Of a DNA stretch of 64,000 nt, positions 16,741-24,915 are shown one piece after another (the first letter of the stretch is position 1; every line of letters begins with the position of its first letter). Location of the stretch: the NCBI RefSeq assembly GCF_020164535.1, contig NZ_JAIQZC010000001.1, positions 1,302,001 through 1,366,000 of the forward strand, given 5' to 3'. The DNA is from Psychroflexus montanilacus (lineage in GTDB: Bacteria > Bacteroidota > Bacteroidia > Flavobacteriales > Flavobacteriaceae). Position numbers and translations under genes: made by a program. The notes below the pieces were generated by a model. It searched no databases. It worked only from the letters and a program-made list of their open reading frames with translations, and was not told the DNA's origin.

Positions 16741-16770
16741 AAAGCCTTACAGAAATGTAGGGCTTTTTTT
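16741..16770 (+). terminator. Terminator of the CAU tRNA
   Basis: A 10-bp stem AAGCCTTACA / TGTAGGGCTT with a GAAA tetraloop followed by a T-run, starting 12 nt after the tRNA. Confidence 0.9.
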
Positions 16771-16829
16771 GTTTGTAGTTGTAACACATTTGTATCACAA
16801 AACGCAAATAAGGGTTGTTTTTTAAATCA

Positions 16830-16855
16830 AAAAAGACTGGGTTTAACCAGTCTTT
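16830..16855 (-). terminator. Terminator of the secreted protein gene
   Basis: A 9-bp stem AAAGACTGG / CCAGTCTTT around a 6-nt loop. Read on the minus strand it is followed by a T-run, 27 nt past the stop of the gene ending at 16883. Confidence 0.85.
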
Positions 16856-16882
16856 AGTTCAGGTCTTGTTTTTAAAAATTCA

Positions 16883-17641
16883 TTAATCTTTAATTTTATT
16901 TTCGTAGATAGTTTTAAGTTCGTTTAAATTTTCAAAAGGAATTTCAAAATAATTTTCTTCAAAATTGTAACTATTTACTGTACTTCTTTTATCAGGAATT
17001 AAAAATCTAAACACTTCAGAGTTATTACTGATTGTTTTTTCTATTTTAAAGATTTGGTCTTTTTCATAAAATTTAGACTTTTCAAATAAAAACAACAAGT
17101 TTTCAAATGTAGATTGAAATTTTAAATCACTTTGCACGGGATCTCCGTAAGTTCCAAATACACTTTTTAATATTGATGTACTTTCTCTAAGATTAAATAT
17201 TTTCTCAAACTCTTCAAACTCGAAAATATAAACATAATAACTTCTTTTTATTATCCAATCCTCTTTAATAGCTGGATACCTATATCTCCCAGTGAATTTT
17301 TCAAGGGCTAAACCGACAAAAGATTCATTTAAATATTTTATAGGAATTAATCCTAATTGAATAACATTCTGGCTTGTCATGCTTTTTGCTTCTTCAATTT
17401 TATCATACTTTTCATTAATCTCAATGAAAGTTTCCTTTTCTCCTAGTTTCAAATATCCAATTCTTTCAGTCCAATTTTTAGTTTTATTGTCATAATTATA
17501 TCCTTTAAAACTCTCTCCCTTTATCCATAAATTGAATTCGCCAATATCCAAATCAGGTATTGAGTTCACTCTATCTTGACTGAAAGATAGTAAGCTAATG
17601 AACAACATTATAATTAAGCTTTTTTTAAATAATTTTTTCAT
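16883..17641 (-). CDS. Secreted protein of unknown function
   Basis: 252 residues from ATG 17641 (MKKLFKKSLIIMLFISLLSFS, a signal peptide); an upstream in-frame Met at 17668 would add nine residues before it and is unlikely. The mature part is rich in charged and aromatic residues and alternates beta-like segments (FNLWIKGESFKGYNY, ERIGYLKLGEKETFIEINE, YYVYIFEFEEFEKIF). I recognise no family motif. It stands alone, has its own terminator, and is more AT-rich than its housekeeping neighbours. Confidence 0.7.
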   Translation of the reverse strand: MKKLFKKSLIIMLFISLLSFSQDRVNSIPDLDIGEFNLWIKGESFKGYNYDNKTKNWTERIGYLKLGEKETFIEINEKYDKIEEAKSMTSQNVIQLGLIPIKYLNESFVGLALEKFTGRYRYPAIKEDWIIKRSYYVYIFEFEEFEKIFNLRESTSILKSVFGTYGDPVQSDLKFQSTFENLLFLFEKSKFYEKDQIFKIEKTISNNSEVFRFLIPDKRSTVNSYNFEENYFEIPFENLNELKTIYENKIKD

Positions 17642-17686
17642 AATAGTTTGTTTTAGGTTATAAATCACAATTTAGCCTTTTAATAT

Positions 17687-17851
17687 TTAAACCATCATAA
17701 ATTGCTCTACATCTTCATAAGGTATACTTTCAGCTTCTTGAATTTGCTTCTTTAGTTTCAAATATTTTTTGGTTGGCTTCCCTTTGTAATGTTTAGTAAA
17801 GTGCTTTGAATAGAGTTCTGAATAAAGCTTATCAGTTTTGATATAAGACTT
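17687..17851 (-). pseudogene. Decayed ORF remnant
   Basis: On the minus strand a 54-codon open stretch encodes a lysine-rich helical sequence (HFTKHYKGKPTKKYLKLKKQ, then IQEAESIPYEDVEQFMMV) ending in TAA at 17687. It has no start codon except two Met near its end and is closed upstream by TGA at 17852-17854. The amino-acid composition looks coding, so this is probably the 3' fragment of a broken gene. The family is not recognised. Confidence 0.4.
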
Positions 17852-17937
17852 TCATATCTTTCAGAAGCTTTTGTTTTTTTGATTGTCTTAAAAGCTCAAA
17901 ATTAAAATACCTTTGGGCAATACTAAAATTAATTCAA

Positions 17938-18759
17938 TTGACTTTGAAAAAAAATCTATCCACTCTAATTTGCTATTCGGTTCTTCTGTTTAGCAACCTA
18001 GCCTTTTGCCAGGTCAAACTGGCTTCCTGGAACATCAGGCATATGGGAAAGTCAAAATCTGGGGAATCTATTGCTTTTATGGCGAAAACCATGAGAAATT
18101 ATGATGTCATTGCCATACAGGAAGTTGTTGCTGGGAGTGGTGGCGCTCAGGCTGTTGCCAGGCTTGCAGACGAACTGAACAGAACTGGGTCCAAATGGGA
18201 TTATACCGTAAGCGAACCTACGGAAGGTGGAACCTACAGCTCTGAGCGCTATGCTTATTTATGGAAACCTAGTCGATTAAAGTTACATAAAAAAGCATGG
18301 CTTGACCTAGATTGCATTGAAGATTTTGAACGCGAACCTTATTTTATAACCTTCAAGTACAAGGGTGAAATCTTTACTCTGGTAAATATTCACGCCTTAC
18401 CAAAGTCTAAACAGCCCGAAAAAGAACTGAAGCATTTAAAATTATATCCAAACCTGTATCCTGAAGAAAACTTTATTTTCCTCGGGGATTTTAACTTACC
18501 ACAATCTCATACAGTTTTCAACCCACTAAAATCTATGGGATTTGTACCTGCCCTGGTCAAACAAAAAACCACACTCAAAATGAAATGCAAAGCTGGTGAA
18601 TGCCTGGCATCAGAGTATGACAATGCATTTGTAGACACTAATGCTTTTATGATTTTAGAAAGTGGAATTTATTCATTTTATGAATTCTTCCCCGATTTAA
18701 AATCTGCTAGAAAAATTTCAGATCATGTTCCTGTGTGGGTTGAGTTTGACTTTAGATAA
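17938..18759 (+). CDS. Secreted endonuclease/exonuclease/phosphatase (DNase I fold), TTG start
   Basis: A 273-residue protein with signal peptide LICYSVLLFSNLAFC. EEP-superfamily motifs: N32 in SWNIR, E62 in IAIQEV, D184/N186 in LGDFNLP, and D262/H263 in SDHVPV. No in-frame ATG is close to the signal peptide; TTG at 17938 or TTG at 17944 must initiate. Likely an extracellular or periplasmic nuclease acting on DNA for phosphate or nucleoside supply. The CKAGECLASEYDNAF segment is also found in secreted deoxyribonuclease-like members. A phosphodiesterase of the same fold with another substrate is the main alternative. Confidence 0.85.
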   Translation: MTLKKNLSTLICYSVLLFSNLAFCQVKLASWNIRHMGKSKSGESIAFMAKTMRNYDVIAIQEVVAGSGGAQAVARLADELNRTGSKWDYTVSEPTEGGTYSSERYAYLWKPSRLKLHKKAWLDLDCIEDFEREPYFITFKYKGEIFTLVNIHALPKSKQPEKELKHLKLYPNLYPEENFIFLGDFNLPQSHTVFNPLKSMGFVPALVKQKTTLKMKCKAGECLASEYDNAFVDTNAFMILESGIYSFYEFFPDLKSARKISDHVPVWVEFDFR

Positions 18760-18762
18760 ACC

Positions 18763-19311
18763 CTAATAATCCGTGATAGATCCCCAGTTTTCACCACTTT
18801 TGATGCGATAAAGCTGCATTTCAGAAATACCAAATTGCTTGGCGATCATCTTCATCCGAGTACGACGATTCGGATCGTGAATCTTTCGCTTAATCAACCT
18901 TACTTGTGACTCCGTAAGTTTAGAATAGGTTCGTTTCTTTGGTCGATTTATGTAGTCAGGATTGCTGAATTGATGTACCTCTTTTTCCTTTTTGGTAGCC
19001 CATTTCAGGTTTTCGACTTTGTTATCCTTTTTGTCGTAGTTAAGGTGAATCACGTAGATTCCATCTCCTCTTTCCAGGAAATGTTCTGCTACCAGTTTAT
19101 GCACATAACGGCTGGTAGATTTCTTATTGATTTCTTGCTTTAAGGGCAGGGTTTGATATCCATTAATAAAAGATTCTTTAACGAGCACCTCTTCTGGCCC
19201 TTTACAGTTTAAGATTCTTCCGTAATTGGAAATTTTATACTTTTCGTATTCGGCAATTTTATCATCGAATACAATGTCCTTCCACTTTTCATTGTAGTAA
19301 TTACGAATCAT
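18763..19311 (-). CDS. NUMOD4 / HNH endonuclease-like protein with HTH
   Basis: A 182-residue free-standing protein. The NUMOD4 motif (YKISNYGRILN) is at residues 25-35. An HNH core follows, with YVHKLVAEHF around H71 and VIHLNYDKKDNKVENLKW around H89 and N97. A C-terminal helix-turn-helix lies at about 132-172 (LTESQVRLIKRKI ... IAKQFGISEMQLYRIKSG). The family includes group I intron homing endonucleases and domesticated HNH proteins. No intron or interrupted gene is seen here, so it may be a domesticated DNA-binding protein. It is convergent with the DNase I-fold gene, 3 nt apart. Confidence 0.82.
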   Translation of the reverse strand: MIRNYYNEKWKDIVFDDKIAEYEKYKISNYGRILNCKGPEEVLVKESFINGYQTLPLKQEINKKSTSRYVHKLVAEHFLERGDGIYVIHLNYDKKDNKVENLKWATKKEKEVHQFSNPDYINRPKKRTYSKLTESQVRLIKRKIHDPNRRTRMKMIAKQFGISEMQLYRIKSGENWGSITDY

Positions 19312-19484
19312 GATATTTTCATTTTGAGACTAAGTTAAACAGGATGAAGGTGTTCCGAATCAAAATGGACTGGTAAATATAGGTGCAATATAATTGAATT
19401 ATTTAATTCTAAAAATATTATATATGAAGTTAATAGGTTAACCTAGCTATTAAACTGTTTTAGACTTATAAATTTAAAGGAATT

Positions 19485-20543
19485 TCAGAACATACTTAAG
19501 AGTTCATAGCCCATTGCATCTACATTAGAAGTTTTGGGGTGAAAACCAGACACGTTAGTCAACACAATGACTGCTTTCCGGGTCTCTGGGACCATATAGA
19601 CGGAAGCAGAGTAGCCACCAGTTCCTCCATTGTGCCAATACAAATCATAACCGCTTTCATCTTCTAATATATGCCAGCCTAATCCGATACGTAAGTTATC
19701 GTTAACCAAAAAAGTAGGCAGGGTCGTCAAAGCAAAAGCATCTTCCTGATCTCCAAAATGAGCTTTTACAAATTTGGATAAATCATTGGTTGTGGACAGG
19801 ATTTCCCCTGCCCCTTTAAACTCTCCCATTTCCCAGACTGGTGTTGGCTTGCCTTCTGGGTTTAAACCTTGTACCAAATTTTTATCAAATGTTTTACTCA
19901 CTAATGTTGACTGATTCATATCCAACGGATGAAAAAGTTCTTCTGAAAGCAATTCCAGATAGGTTTTATCCGTTAGATTTTCTAAGGCTTTAGCAAGAAT
20001 TCCTGCTCCTAAATTAGAATATTGATAAGAATTTGATTTGCTTTTTGAAACTTCCATTTCAGTCGACATATAATATTCTAAATCTGCCTCTGCGTAAGAT
20101 TTGTAAGGATTTTCAATGTTTACAGTTGCCAAATTCAAATTTGAAGGGAGTCTTGGCAAACCTGAGGTGTGGTTGGATAATTCTTCTAAAGTAATTGCAT
20201 TTTCCATCAGTGGGAACTGGAAAAATTTCTGCAGTGTATCTGTAAGTTTTACTTGTTTATCTATAACTAACCTGGCCAGTAGTGTAGATGTAAACACCTT
20301 GGTTACAGAACCGATTTGAAAAACAGAATTACTATTATCCAACTGTTTTATGGTATCTGAAACTTTAACCTGACCATAATAATGGGTTTTATCTGCATCG
20401 ATTATCGCAACAGAAAATTGGGTCTGATTGGGATATTCAATTAAGAAGTTTTTCAAAATTTGATGGGCTTTATCATCAAAACTTTGGGCTTGTGTCGTAA
20501 AGCCAAGCATCGTCATGAAGATGACTATAACATTAAATTTCAT
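19485..20543 (-). CDS. Serine hydrolase, class C beta-lactamase family
   Basis: A 352-residue exported protein with signal peptide ending TQAQ at 20. Penicillin-binding-protein fold motifs: SVTK (S79-K82, nucleophile S79), YSN (Y175-N177) and HNGG (304-307, taking the place of the KTG box). These proteins are usually D-aminopeptidases, esterases or D,D-peptidases rather than true beta-lactamases. Resistance cannot be inferred. It is a single gene followed downstream by a 173-nt AT-rich gap. Confidence 0.87.
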   Translation of the reverse strand: MKFNVIVIFMTMLGFTTQAQSFDDKAHQILKNFLIEYPNQTQFSVAIIDADKTHYYGQVKVSDTIKQLDNSNSVFQIGSVTKVFTSTLLARLVIDKQVKLTDTLQKFFQFPLMENAITLEELSNHTSGLPRLPSNLNLATVNIENPYKSYAEADLEYYMSTEMEVSKSKSNSYQYSNLGAGILAKALENLTDKTYLELLSEELFHPLDMNQSTLVSKTFDKNLVQGLNPEGKPTPVWEMGEFKGAGEILSTTNDLSKFVKAHFGDQEDAFALTTLPTFLVNDNLRIGLGWHILEDESGYDLYWHNGGTGGYSASVYMVPETRKAVIVLTNVSGFHPKTSNVDAMGYELLSMF

Positions 20544-20597
20544 GTGTAAAAATTTAAGTGAACGGAATTAAATTCAGAATAAATTCGAAACGAATAT

Positions 20598-21593
20598 TTA
20601 CTCCACAAACTCATAATCTGCAAACTTGTCTTCCACCTCATCAAATGTAGCAAAAACATCTTTAGCATGGTCTGAGGTGACCATCTTCATTCGATATTCC
20701 TTAAAGTGGGGTATGCCTTTGAAGTAATTGGTATAATGTCTACGGGTTTCAAATACACCAAGCTTTTCCCCTTTCCAGTCGATCGACATTTGAAGATGGC
20801 GTCTTGCGATGTCCACTCGCTCTACAAGAGATGGTGGCTCGCAATGCGTTCCAGTTTCAAAATAATGCTTCACCGCTTTAAAAAACCAGGGCGACCCTAT
20901 GCTAGCTCTGCCTATCATAGCACCATCCAGACCGTATTCATCTCTCATGAGCACAGCTTTTTCTGGCGTGTCTACGTCTCCATTCCCAAACACAGGAATG
21001 TGCATTCTTGGGTTGTTTTTCACTTCGGCAATAGGCTTCCAGTCGGCTTCACCTTTATACATTTGCGCTCTCGTCCGTCCGTGGATGGAAATTGCTTTAC
21101 AACCCACATCTTGCAGTCGCTCGGCTACTTCATAGATTTTAATAGAATCGTGATCCCAGCCCAAACGGGTTTTAACGGTGATAGGAAGATTGGTTTTTTT
21201 GACCATGGCCTCTGTGAGTTTCACCATGAGGTCGACGTCTTTTAGAATACCTGCACCAGCACCTTTGGAGACGACTTTCTTCACCGGGCAGCCAAAATTG
21301 ATATCGATGATGTCAGGTTTGGTCTTCTCAACAATCTCTACAGAACGCAACATTGACTCCAGATTCGCACCGAATATTTGAATACCTACCGGTCTTTCTT
21401 TCTCATAGATGTCCAGCTTCATTACGCTTTTCGCAGCATCGCGAATCAATCCTTCCGAAGAAATGAATTCTGTATATACCATGTCGGCCCCGTATTCCTT
21501 GCACAAGGCACGAAAAGGGGGATCACTTACATCTTCCATAGGAGCAAGAAGAAGCGGAAATTCACCGAGGTCTATGTTATCTATCTTAGCCAC
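20598..21593 (-). CDS. dusB: tRNA-dihydrouridine synthase
   Basis: A 331-residue FMN-dependent TIM barrel: LLLAPMEDVSDPPFRALCKE, DINFGCPVKKVVSKGAGAGI with the catalytic Cys in FGCP, HGRTRAQMYKGEADW and GAMIGRASIGSPW. It reduces uridines in the D-loop of tRNAs; the order and length fit the DusB branch. The start is GTG at 21593, with no in-frame ATG before the barrel begins. It is divergent from lepA with a 150-nt gap. Confidence 0.93.
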   Translation of the reverse strand: MAKIDNIDLGEFPLLLAPMEDVSDPPFRALCKEYGADMVYTEFISSEGLIRDAAKSVMKLDIYEKERPVGIQIFGANLESMLRSVEIVEKTKPDIIDINFGCPVKKVVSKGAGAGILKDVDLMVKLTEAMVKKTNLPITVKTRLGWDHDSIKIYEVAERLQDVGCKAISIHGRTRAQMYKGEADWKPIAEVKNNPRMHIPVFGNGDVDTPEKAVLMRDEYGLDGAMIGRASIGSPWFFKAVKHYFETGTHCEPPSLVERVDIARRHLQMSIDWKGEKLGVFETRRHYTNYFKGIPHFKEYRMKMVTSDHAKDVFATFDEVEDKFADYEFVE

Positions 21594-21685
21594 AACTTTT
21601 TATTGCAAAATTAGGGAATTATAAACAAATCACATAAAGCTTTTAACAGTGCTTCAGATACTTCTTTTAAGCCAAACAATTCCTG

Positions 21686-21693
21686 TATATTTG
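21686..21693 (+). promoter_or_regulatory. Putative -7 box of lepA
   Basis: TATATTTG is a perfect TAnnTTTG match 50 nt upstream of the lepA ATG. No clear -33 TTG is at the expected distance. Confidence 0.5.
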
Positions 21694-21743
21694 CCGTATT
21701 AAATTCTGAAGTGACTCGAACTTCAGATTAGGAAAAACGGACT

Positions 21744-23540
21744 ATGAAGAATATTCGAAATTTTTGCATCATTGCTCATATTGACCACGGTAAAAGCACG
21801 CTTGCCGATCGTTTACTGGATTTTACCAAATCTGTAACCGAACGCGAACGCAAAGAGCAGCTTCTGGACAATATGGATTTGGAACGCGAACGCGGCATCA
21901 CTATAAAAAGTCACGCCATCCAGATGGTTTACGATTATAAAGGTGAAGATTATGTCTTCAATCTTATCGACACTCCGGGCCACGTCGATTTTTCATACGA
22001 AGTATCCAGATCTATTGCGGCCTGCGAAGGCGCCTTATTGATTGTAGATGCAGCGCAAAGCATACAGGCACAAACCATTTCGAATTTATACCTTGCACTG
22101 GAAAATGATTTGGAAATCATTCCTGTCCTTAATAAAGTAGACCTTCCCAGCGCCAATCCAGATGAAGTAACAGACGATATCGTCGACTTAATCGGTTGTG
22201 CTCGTGAAGATGTGATAAGAGCCAGTGCCAAAGAAGGAATTGGCATAGAAGAAATCCTCAATGCCATAGTAGAACGAGTTCCTGCACCAAGCGGAGATCC
22301 GGATGCTCCGCTAAGAGCTTTGGTATTTGACTCGGTATACAATCCCTTCCGCGGAATCGAGACTTACTTTAGAGTTTTTGATGGCAGTATCAAAAAAGGT
22401 CAGAACATAAAATTTGTCGCTACAGACAAGAATTACTCTGCAGATGAAGTTGGTACGCTGAAATTGGTTCAGTTTCCGAAAAAAGAAATACAGGCTGGCG
22501 ACGTGGGTTACCTCATCACAGGCATCAAAAATGCCAAAGAAGTGAAAGTTGGGGATACCATTACCGATGCAGAAAATCCTACCAAAAATGCCGTTGCAGG
22601 TTTTGAAGACGTCAAACCCATGGTTTTTGCTGGTATTTACCCTGTTGAAACCGACGAATATGAAGACCTAAGAACGGCCATGGAGAAACTCCAACTGAAC
22701 GATGCCTCTTTGGTTTTTGTCCCCGAAAGTTCTGCAGCACTTGGCTTTGGGTTTAGATGCGGCTTCCTGGGCATGCTTCACCTTGAAATTATCCAGGAAC
22801 GTCTCGAGAGAGAGTTTGACATGACAGTCATCACGACGGTGCCCAACGTGTCTTACAACGCTTACACACTTAAGGACAAGGAAAAACCAATTGTGGTAAG
22901 CAATCCTACCGATTTACCCGAGCCGACTTACCTAGACCGTGTAGAGGAGCCATATATCAAAGCCAGTATCATCACCAAATCCGATTTTGTAGGTCCGGTG
23001 ATGTCGCTTTGTATTGAGAAACGAGGCCAAATTACGAATCAGACCTATTTAACTCAGGATCGCGTGGAGTTGAGTTTTGACATGCCTCTTGCTGAAATTG
23101 TGTTCGATTTCTATGACCGATTAAAGACCGTTTCTAAAGGTTATGCCTCATTTGATTATTCACCCATTGGTATGCGTAAATCCAAACTGGTAAAAGTGGA
23201 TGTCCTGCTTAACGGAAATACAGTGGATGCCCTCTCTGCATTACTTCACGTGGACAATGCTTACGACATCGGTAAGAAAATCTGTGAAAAACTGAAAGAA
23301 CTCATCCCTAGGCAGCAATTTGACATTCCTATACAGGCAGCCATTGGAGCCAAAATTATCGCCAGAGAAACGGTAAAAGCCTTGAGAAAGGATGTCACCG
23401 CCAAATGTTATGGAGGTGATATTTCCAGAAAGCGTAAGCTTTTGGAAAAGCAGAAGAAAGGTAAAAAACGTATGCGCCAGGTCGGCAATGTCGAGATTCC
23501 TCAAGAAGCCTTTATGGCGGTTTTAAAACTCAACGACTAA
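21744..23540 (+). CDS. lepA: Elongation factor 4 (back-translocase GTPase)
   Basis: A full-length 598-residue translational GTPase: P-loop AHIDHGKST, switch region [22 protein letters not shown], the EF-G-like domains, and the LepA-specific C-terminal domain ending [22 protein letters not shown]4 acts on stalled or mistranslocated ribosomes. GC content is visibly higher than in neighbouring accessory genes, consistent with a highly expressed core gene. Confidence 0.97.
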   Translation: MKNIRNFCIIAHIDHGKSTLADRLLDFTKSVTERERKEQLLDNMDLERERGITIKSHAIQMVYDYKGEDYVFNLIDTPGHVDFSYEVSRSIAACEGALLIVDAAQSIQAQTISNLYLALENDLEIIPVLNKVDLPSANPDEVTDDIVDLIGCAREDVIRASAKEGIGIEEILNAIVERVPAPSGDPDAPLRALVFDSVYNPFRGIETYFRVFDGSIKKGQNIKFVATDKNYSADEVGTLKLVQFPKKEIQAGDVGYLITGIKNAKEVKVGDTITDAENPTKNAVAGFEDVKPMVFAGIYPVETDEYEDLRTAMEKLQLNDASLVFVPESSAALGFGFRCGFLGMLHLEIIQERLEREFDMTVITTVPNVSYNAYTLKDKEKPIVVSNPTDLPEPTYLDRVEEPYIKASIITKSDFVGPVMSLCIEKRGQITNQTYLTQDRVELSFDMPLAEIVFDFYDRLKTVSKGYASFDYSPIGMRKSKLVKVDVLLNGNTVDALSALLHVDNAYDIGKKICEKLKELIPRQQFDIPIQAAIGAKIIARETVKALRKDVTAKCYGGDISRKRKLLEKQKKGKKRMRQVGNVEIPQEAFMAVLKLND

Positions 23541-23805
23541 AGTTATACTATGAAGTCAAGACAGGTTGTTTAAATTGAATTTGTGTTCGATGGATTTTAC
23601 GCCTTGAGATACATTTCTTAATGCTTTCATTAGCTTTATTATCCAGCTTGGTTTAGAACTCCAACTGAAGGTGAGGAATTAGATTAATTTAGGTTTGCTA
23701 AAAAACTCAATGAAAGCTTATTAGAACAACTTAAGATCTATCTAAACAAACAATTTTTAGAATTTGGAAAAGAAAATGACTTTTCCACAGGCTTAAAAAT
23801 ATGTA
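23541..23805. other. Intergenic gap without a supported gene
   Basis: 265 nt between lepA and the permease gene on opposite strands. One plus-strand frame is open for about 50 codons (FRFAKKLNESLLEQLKIYLN then KQFLEFGKENDF) but has no start codon, a TAA just upstream, and runs into the opposing gene. It may be a remnant. No convincing terminator hairpin is seen. Confidence 0.4.
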
Positions 23806-24894
23806 TTAACTTTTCACATCAAGGGCATCGCGCAGGGCGTTACCTATCAGCATAAAAGCCATTACCAAACTCATAATGCCAATTCCTGGGATGATGGCCA
23901 GATAAGCTTTACCCAAGATGATGTAGCTGTAGTGGTCTTTGATCATCGCACCCCAACTTGGAGTGGGTGGCTGAGCTCCTATACCTAAAAAGCTAAGGCC
24001 ACTTTCTATCAAAATAGCTGCTGCAAAATTGGCCGCAGAAATAACGATCACAGGCGCCAGAATATTTGGCAAAATGTGTCTGATGATTATCCTTGGGTTT
24101 TTAAAGCCCAAAGCTCTAGCTGCGGTGACATACTGCAAAGACTTCACACTCATAATTTGACCCCTCACCACTCTGGCCACCTCTACCCACATCGTCAAAC
24201 CCACTGCAATAAAGACCTGCCAGAAGCCTTTACCTAAGGCTAAGGTGATAGCAATCACCAGAAGTAAGGTGGGTATGGACCAGGTCACGTTGATGAGCCA
24301 CATCACCGCTGCGTCAATTTTACCACCATAATACCCTGAAATGGATCCTAAAAACAAGCCCAGCAATAAGGATATAAATACAGATATAAATCCTACCGAA
24401 AAGGAAATCCGAAGGCCGATCAACATTCTGCTCAATAAATCCCGACCGTACTTATCCGTACCTAGCCAGTAGGTTTTGTTATAAGTATTTTCTGAAGCAA
24501 ATCCTGACGCATAGTCTGAAAGATCAAGCTCGTTCTCAAGTGCTGGATCATTGACTCCATACTCTTGGTAATAGAGTATTCCGTTTTCAATTCTGAAGGA
24601 TTCGATTGGAATAAGCTCATTGGAGGATTCTTTTCCAAAAAAGGATTGCGACCACCAGGGCTGGCCTTGTTCATTCTGGTTGGGAAGTTCTAGTACCTGA
24701 ACCGAAAATCCTGGTGGCTTGGAATGAATACTTAGCGCCATAGAATTGGCATTTTCAGAATCGTCTGGAGCCAGAAAATAAGCAAATATTCCAACGAACA
24801 AACACAGGAGGATGTACCAGAAACTTAAAACGCCCCAAAGGTTTTTTTTAAACTTTTGGAGCGCTAAACTTTGTAAAGAAGTATGTTCTTTCAA
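23806..24894 (-). CDS. ABC transporter permease, oligopeptide (OppC/DppC) type
   Basis: A 362-residue membrane protein with an N-terminal helix (SFWYILLCLFVGIFAYFL), a periplasmic insert, and a five-helix permease core. It carries the EAA-type loop AARALGFKNPRIIIRHILPN that contacts the ATPase, then LIESGLSFLGIGAQPPTPSW, typical of OppC. It would form half of a peptide or nickel import channel. No OppA, OppB, OppD or OppF gene is adjacent, so partners are elsewhere. The start is TTG at 24894, 21 nt after the tail-specific protease gene; the next in-frame Met is beyond the first helix. Confidence 0.88.
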   Translation of the reverse strand: MKEHTSLQSLALQKFKKNLWGVLSFWYILLCLFVGIFAYFLAPDDSENANSMALSIHSKPPGFSVQVLELPNQNEQGQPWWSQSFFGKESSNELIPIESFRIENGILYYQEYGVNDPALENELDLSDYASGFASENTYNKTYWLGTDKYGRDLLSRMLIGLRISFSVGFISVFISLLLGLFLGSISGYYGGKIDAAVMWLINVTWSIPTLLLVIAITLALGKGFWQVFIAVGLTMWVEVARVVRGQIMSVKSLQYVTAARALGFKNPRIIIRHILPNILAPVIVISAANFAAAILIESGLSFLGIGAQPPTPSWGAMIKDHYSYIILGKAYLAIIPGIGIMSLVMAFMLIGNALRDALDVKS

Positions 24895-24915
24895 ATGTTT
24901 TGAGTTTACAAAATG

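Noticed and set aside
19430-19453. Hairpin TTAATAG / CTATTAA as terminator of the serine hydrolase gene
   Set aside because: The stem is short and AT-only at the ends, with no T-run on the minus strand.
19485-20543. True class C beta-lactamase
   Set aside because: The third box is HNGG rather than KTG and the overall sequence fits generic serine hydrolases; resistance is not supported.
23541-23805. A small gene downstream of lepA
   Set aside because: The open stretch lacks a start codon, follows a stop and overlaps the opposing permease gene.
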